From assembly GCA_016844485.1 (NCBI GenBank), contig JAENIZ010000059.1:1-9722 (forward strand): 9,722 bases of DNA. Direction: 5' to 3'. Position numbers and translations under genes: made by a program. The notes beneath the pieces were generated by a model. It saw nothing but the letters and a program-made list of their open reading frames with translations. It did no database searches and was not told the origin of the DNA. The stretch's first letter is position 1, and the number at the start of each line of letters is the position of its first letter. Shown in pieces: positions 6,777 to 9,722 of the stretch. This DNA comes from Gammaproteobacteria bacterium (GTDB lineage Bacteria; Pseudomonadota; Gammaproteobacteria; Eutrophobiales; Eutrophobiaceae).

Positions 6777-7727
6777 ATGTCTGATCTGAAAGAAGTCCTT
6801 GTCCCTGATATTGGCGACTTCAAAAATGTTGAGGTTATTGAAGTATTGGTTCGCCCCGGTGATGCGATCGAAAAGGAACAATCCTTGATCACATTGGAAA
6901 GTGACAAGGCGACAATGGATATCCCTTCCCCGCACAGTGGAAAAGTAAAAAAAGTCAACCTGTCCGCCGGTGACAAGGTCTCACAGGACACATTGATTTT
7001 AACAATGGAAATATCAACCACCGCGAAAGATAAATCTGAAAAAGCCAAACCGGAAGAACCTGCTCTTTATCAAGCTGCATCATCGTTAACTTCAACTGGT
7101 GCTGATATTCACGCCGAGGTGGTCGTGCTCGGCGCGGGTCCCGGTGGTTATACCGCCGCGTTCCGTTCCGCCGATCTCGGCAAGAAAACAGTCCTGGTTG
7201 AACGTTATCCCACGCTGGGAGGTGTTTGTCTTAACGTCGGTTGTATTCCTTCCAAGGCGTTATTGCATATTGCCAGGGTCATTACTGAGGTTGAGGAACT
7301 GAAAGAACTTGGAATTGATCTGGGGAATTCAAACGCCGATAAAAAACCCGTGCATGCCTGGACGGAAGGTGTCGTTGCAAAACTGACGAACGGTCTCAAA
7401 CAGATGGCTAAACAACGCAAGATAGAAGTCATCCAGGGAACAGGTCGTTTTACTTCAACACACACCATTGCGGTGGAAAACGGAAAAAATACAACAACAA
7501 TTTCTTTTGACCATGCCATCATTGCCGCCGGATCGCAGGCGGCGATAATCCCCGGTCTTCCCGAAGACCCGCGTATCATGGATTCCACTTCCGCCCTGCT
7601 GCTTGAAACCCTGCCGAAACGAATGCTGGTCATCGGCGGCGGCATTATCGGTCTGGAAATAGCAACGGTTTATGATGCACTGGGATCGAAGATCACCGTG
7701 GTAAAATCGCATCAAGAAACGCTATGA
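6777..7727 (+). CDS. N-terminal fragment of E3: lipoyl domain, FAD domain and start of NAD domain
   Basis: This is the 316-residue product that the sequence as written would make. It keeps a complete lipoyl domain (Lys44), the FAD-binding motif and the redox-active cysteines, then ends six residues into a shifted frame. It lacks the rest of the NAD domain, the central domain and the dimer-interface domain that supplies the catalytic His, so it cannot have E3 activity. A lipoylated fragment could still be a substrate for E1. No good Shine-Dalgarno precedes the ATG. Confidence 0.6.
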   Translation: MSDLKEVLVPDIGDFKNVEVIEVLVRPGDAIEKEQSLITLESDKATMDIPSPHSGKVKKVNLSAGDKVSQDTLILTMEISTTAKDKSEKAKPEEPALYQAASSLTSTGADIHAEVVVLGAGPGGYTAAFRSADLGKKTVLVERYPTLGGVCLNVGCIPSKALLHIARVITEVEELKELGIDLGNSNADKKPVHAWTEGVVAKLTNGLKQMAKQRKIEVIQGTGRFTSTHTIAVENGKNTTTISFDHAIIAAGSQAAIIPGLPEDPRIMDSTSALLLETLPKRMLVIGGGIIGLEIATVYDALGSKITVVKSHQETL

Positions 7728-7764
7728 AAATATTTATCTGAAAACATCTGTCAAGGAAATAAAA

Positions 7765-8451
7765 ATGACGAAGAAACATTTGCAGGTAACTTTCGATGGC
7801 AAGGATGCGCCGGAACAGGATAATTTCGACGCCATTCTCGTTGCGGTCGGCCGGCGTCCCAACGGAAAAATGATTGGTGCGGAAAATGCCGGCGTGCATG
7901 TGGATGAGAGAGGATTTATCCCCGTCGATGATCAGCAACGCACCAATGTGCCGCATATTTTTGCGATTGGCGATATTGTTGGACAACCCATGCTTGCGCA
8001 CAAAGCAACGCATGAAGGCAAGGTGGCTGCCGAAGTCATTACCGGACATAAGAGCGGGTTTGACAACCGTGTCATTCCCTCGGTCGCCTACACTGATCCG
8101 GAGGTTGCCTGGGTGGGAGTCACCGAAACGGAGGCAAAAGAGAAAGGCATTGAATTTGGTAAGGGTGTATTTCCCTGGGCGGCGAGCGGCCGCTCCCTGT
8201 CACTTGGACGGGATGAAGGCATTACCAAGATCATCTTCGACAAACAATCCAATCGCATCATCGGCGCTGCTATTGTCGGACCGAATGCCGGAGATTTAAT
8301 TGCTGAATGTGCTCTTGCCATCGAGATGGGTTGTGATGCACAGGATATTGGTCTGACCATCCATCCCCACCCCACACTTTCCGAAACGATCGGAATGGCG
8401 GCGGAAGCTTTTGAAGGGACGATTACGGATCTGTATATTCCCAAGAAATGA
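7765..8451 (+). CDS. C-terminal fragment of E3: central and dimerisation domains
   Basis: This open frame covers the second half of lpdA; homology begins earlier, at 7708, with RIKKRYENIYLKTS. An ATG at 7765 is preceded at seven bases by AAGGA (7753-7757), so independent initiation is physically possible, though the AAGGA is probably just the codons for Lys-Glu. The product would have AIGDIVGQPM (FAD contact) and the catalytic HPHPTLSE, but no FAD Rossmann motif or redox cysteines. Its stop overlaps the start of the Nudix gene (ATGA), so any translation here would aid coupling to that gene. Confidence 0.5.
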   Translation: MTKKHLQVTFDGKDAPEQDNFDAILVAVGRRPNGKMIGAENAGVHVDERGFIPVDDQQRTNVPHIFAIGDIVGQPMLAHKATHEGKVAAEVITGHKSGFDNRVIPSVAYTDPEVAWVGVTETEAKEKGIEFGKGVFPWAASGRSLSLGRDEGITKIIFDKQSNRIIGAAIVGPNAGDLIAECALAIEMGCDAQDIGLTIHPHPTLSETIGMAAEAFEGTITDLYIPKK

Positions 8452-8915
8452 TTACCGTCGGTGAAAAACCGATCAAGGCCAGATTCTCCATCAATATTCT
8501 GGAAAATAATAAAAACGAAATTCTGCTGTTAAAACGGCACCCCAATGCGGAACTTGGTCCCGGCCTGTGGGGATTCCCTGCCGGACATATCAAAGAAGGA
8601 GAATCTCCCGAACACTGCGCCCTGCGTGAACTGCATGAAGAGATCGGCAAGGACATCAATATTCATCTGTTGAAACAATTCGGCCCGGTACGGGACAGTT
8701 TCTACGGCGGCATTTATCAGATATTTCTCTTTCATTACCGCTGGCATGGCGGCAATATCATATTGAATCCTGAACACACTGATTATATGTGGGTCCGGCA
8801 AGAGGATTATAAAAATTACGCAGTCATGGACGGGATGGATGAAGATCTTTATTACCTGGAAATCTGGCCGAGGCAATATCTCGACGAAGACAAACTTCCG
8901 CCAGCGTATAAATAA
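8448..8915 (+). CDS. Nudix hydrolase
   Basis: A 155-residue single-domain Nudix protein, normal for the family, which cleaves nucleoside diphosphates linked to another moiety using Mg2+. The Nudix box is complete at residues 46-68 (GHIKEGESPEHCALRELHEEIG and the next K): Gly46, Glu52, Arg60, Glu61, Glu64, Glu65 and Gly67 all fit the G-x5-E-x7-R-E-x2-E-E-x-G pattern. The preceding LLLKRHPNAELGPGLWGFPAG is the usual substrate-side strand and loop. The substrate cannot be read from the sequence; ADP-ribose, NADH, FAD, dNTP or CoA derivatives are all possible. The start ATG overlaps the lpdA stop as ATGA and there is no separate Shine-Dalgarno, so translation is probably coupled to the upstream frame. 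The lpdA break could therefore reduce its expression, because ribosomes would leave at 7727. It is followed after 11 bp by the esterase gene. Confidence 0.93.
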   Translation: MITVGEKPIKARFSINILENNKNEILLLKRHPNAELGPGLWGFPAGHIKEGESPEHCALRELHEEIGKDINIHLLKQFGPVRDSFYGGIYQIFLFHYRWHGGNIILNPEHTDYMWVRQEDYKNYAVMDGMDEDLYYLEIWPRQYLDEDKLPPAYK

Positions 8916-8926
8916 ATGGACACTCC

Positions 8927-9697
8927 ATGCCTGTAAAACTTAATCACACGATTCATGGAAATGGCGAACCGATCATAATGCTGCACGGGTTGTTCGGTTC
9001 TTCCAGAAATTTGCGATCGATTGCCGGCAGGCTTTCAGAAAAATACAAGGTTGTCAGCGCTGATCTGCGCAACCACGGTGAATCCGGACATACCGATTCA
9101 ATGACCTATCCGGAAATGGCTGATGATGTTCTGCAACTGATGGATCAGCTGTCCATTGAACAAGTTTCACTCATCGGTCACAGCATGGGGGGCAAGGTGG
9201 CCATGATGGCGGCATTGCAGAAACCGGAATTGATCAAACAACTCATTGTGCTTGATATTGCACCCGTCAGATATGAATACTCTTATGGCAAGTTGTTTGT
9301 CGCAATGGAAGGCCTTTCGCTCCCTGCAATCAAAAACAGAAAAGATGCGGAAGATTATCTGAATTCACAGATTAATGATCCTGAGCTCTCTCAATTCCTG
9401 TTGCAGAACCTTGTACGAACGCAACAGGGGTTCCGCTGGCGGCTCAACCTTCCTGCAATCAAATCCGGTATGGAGCACATCACCGGTTTTCCGGCCATGA
9501 GTGCGGATATTCATTTCAACGGGCCCACACTCTTTCTAGGAGGAGAGGACTCCGATTGTATTCAAACAAAATATTATGAAACTATTCATGGTTATTTCCC
9601 GAAAGCCAATATAAAAATGATTGCAAATACCGGTCACATGCTACATACAGAACAACCGGATGTCATAGTGAACATGATCAGGCAATTTCTTGGCTAA
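8927..9697 (+). CDS. ybfF: Alpha/beta hydrolase, YbfF-type esterase
   Basis: A 256-residue cytosolic alpha/beta-fold hydrolase that aligns along its length with E. coli YbfF (about 254 residues), a carboxyl/thioester-type esterase of uncertain natural substrate. Seen directly: the oxyanion-hole motif LHGLFGSSRN (19-28), ADLRNHGES (45-53), the nucleophile elbow GHSMGGK with Ser86, VLDIAPVRY (108-116) whose Asp110 is the likely acid residue as in YbfF, and the catalytic His237 in NTGHMLH. The cap region is about 120-190. The ATG has only a weak GGA upstream (8918-8920), 11 bases after the Nudix stop, so it is probably co-transcribed. YbfF enzymes have been reported to act on acyl-CoA esters, which would fit a place beside acetyl-CoA production, but this link is inference. 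The frame is intact; 25 bases remain to the window edge and no terminator is visible. Confidence 0.92.
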   Translation: MPVKLNHTIHGNGEPIIMLHGLFGSSRNLRSIAGRLSEKYKVVSADLRNHGESGHTDSMTYPEMADDVLQLMDQLSIEQVSLIGHSMGGKVAMMAALQKPELIKQLIVLDIAPVRYEYSYGKLFVAMEGLSLPAIKNRKDAEDYLNSQINDPELSQFLLQNLVRTQQGFRWRLNLPAIKSGMEHITGFPAMSADIHFNGPTLFLGGEDSDCIQTKYYETIHGYFPKANIKMIANTGHMLHTEQPDVIVNMIRQFLG

Positions 9698-9703
9698 TAG
9701 CTC

Positions 9704-9722
9704 AGTGTCATTCCGAACCTTG
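9704..9722. repeat. Possible start of a dispersed intergenic repeat, cut by the window edge
   Basis: GTGTCATTCCGAACCTTG (from 9705) after the last gene resembles the opening of the GTCATTCCGA-type palindromic elements found between genes in many bacterial genomes, which usually continue to a complementary TCGGAAT arm. Only one arm could be inside this window, so this cannot be confirmed. Confidence 0.25.

Larger units (their letters stand above)
6777..8451 (+). pseudogene. lpdA: Dihydrolipoamide dehydrogenase (E3) with N-terminal lipoyl domain, broken by an internal deletion
   Basis: E3 reoxidises the dihydrolipoyl groups of E2 with FAD and NAD+. Together the two frames cover a lipoyl-domain E3 from end to end: lipoyl domain (about 1-80, Lys44 in ESDKATMDIPSP), a linker, the FAD site GAGPGGY (119-125), the redox pair Cys151/Cys156 in GGVCLNVGCIPSK, the NAD fold GGGIIGLE (287-294), then GRRPNGK, AIGDIVGQPMLAHKA, the dimer domain and the catalytic HPHPTLSE near the end. 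The first frame holds to Val309 (codon 7701-7703), runs into SHQETL and stops at 7727. Homology resumes in another frame at 7708 with RIKKRYENIYLK. By comparison with E. coli Lpd, about 20 residues are absent between these points and only four bases remain, a loss of roughly 56 bp. The lost part includes the acidic residue at the end of the second Rossmann strand that holds the NAD ribose, so restoring the frame alone would not rescue function. A misassembly is the main alternative. Confidence 0.9.

Noticed and set aside
7698..7765. Programmed ribosomal frameshift in lpdA
   Set aside because: A shift alone cannot recover the roughly 20 missing residues of the NAD fold, and the in-frame overlap has a TAA at 7702-7704 in the second frame with no slippery heptamer.
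1..9722. A new defence, secretion or biosynthetic system
   Set aside because: All substantial genes fall into known housekeeping families, and no cluster of unknown conserved genes is present.

Overview
The window is ordinary chromosomal DNA from a proteobacterium, most likely gammaproteobacterial or closely related betaproteobacterial. This rests on three things: a homodimeric (AceE-type) pyruvate dehydrogenase E1, an E3 subunit that carries its own N-terminal lipoyl domain, and a YbfF-type esterase. The lineage call is inference from protein style only. No phage, plasmid, transposase, CRISPR, tRNA or rRNA is visible.

Left part (1-2288, minus strand): an M17 leucyl-aminopeptidase-family gene (807-2288) is followed in the same direction by a membrane-anchored HExxH metallopeptidase-like gene (671 running off the left edge). 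The second gene is interrupted by a one-base frameshift in a G run, which is a C run at 429-432 as written.

Divergent intergenic region (2289-2623): it carries an inverted array of degenerate 7-bp repeats and, next to it, a plausible promoter for the rightward operon.

Main operon (2624-9697, plus strand): aceE (E1), aceF (E2, one lipoyl domain), lpdA (E3 with a lipoyl domain), a Nudix hydrolase and a YbfF-like alpha/beta hydrolase. The first three encode the pyruvate dehydrogenase complex, which turns pyruvate into acetyl-CoA. The last two are tightly packed behind lpdA, with a 3-base overlap and an 11-base gap, and are probably co-transcribed. The lpdA reading frame is broken at about 7704: some 19-20 codons of the NAD-binding fold are missing and the frame shifts. 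The locus as written cannot encode a normal E3.

The intergenic gaps around aceE and aceF hold two families of degenerate heptamer repeats (GTRATTD and GTTNAAC). The second family, between aceE and aceF, folds into two mutually exclusive perfect stems, the later one followed by five T. The AceF linker also contains three tandem copies of a 12-residue unit. These repeats and the two broken genes are the unusual content. I found no evidence of a wholly new multi-gene system.
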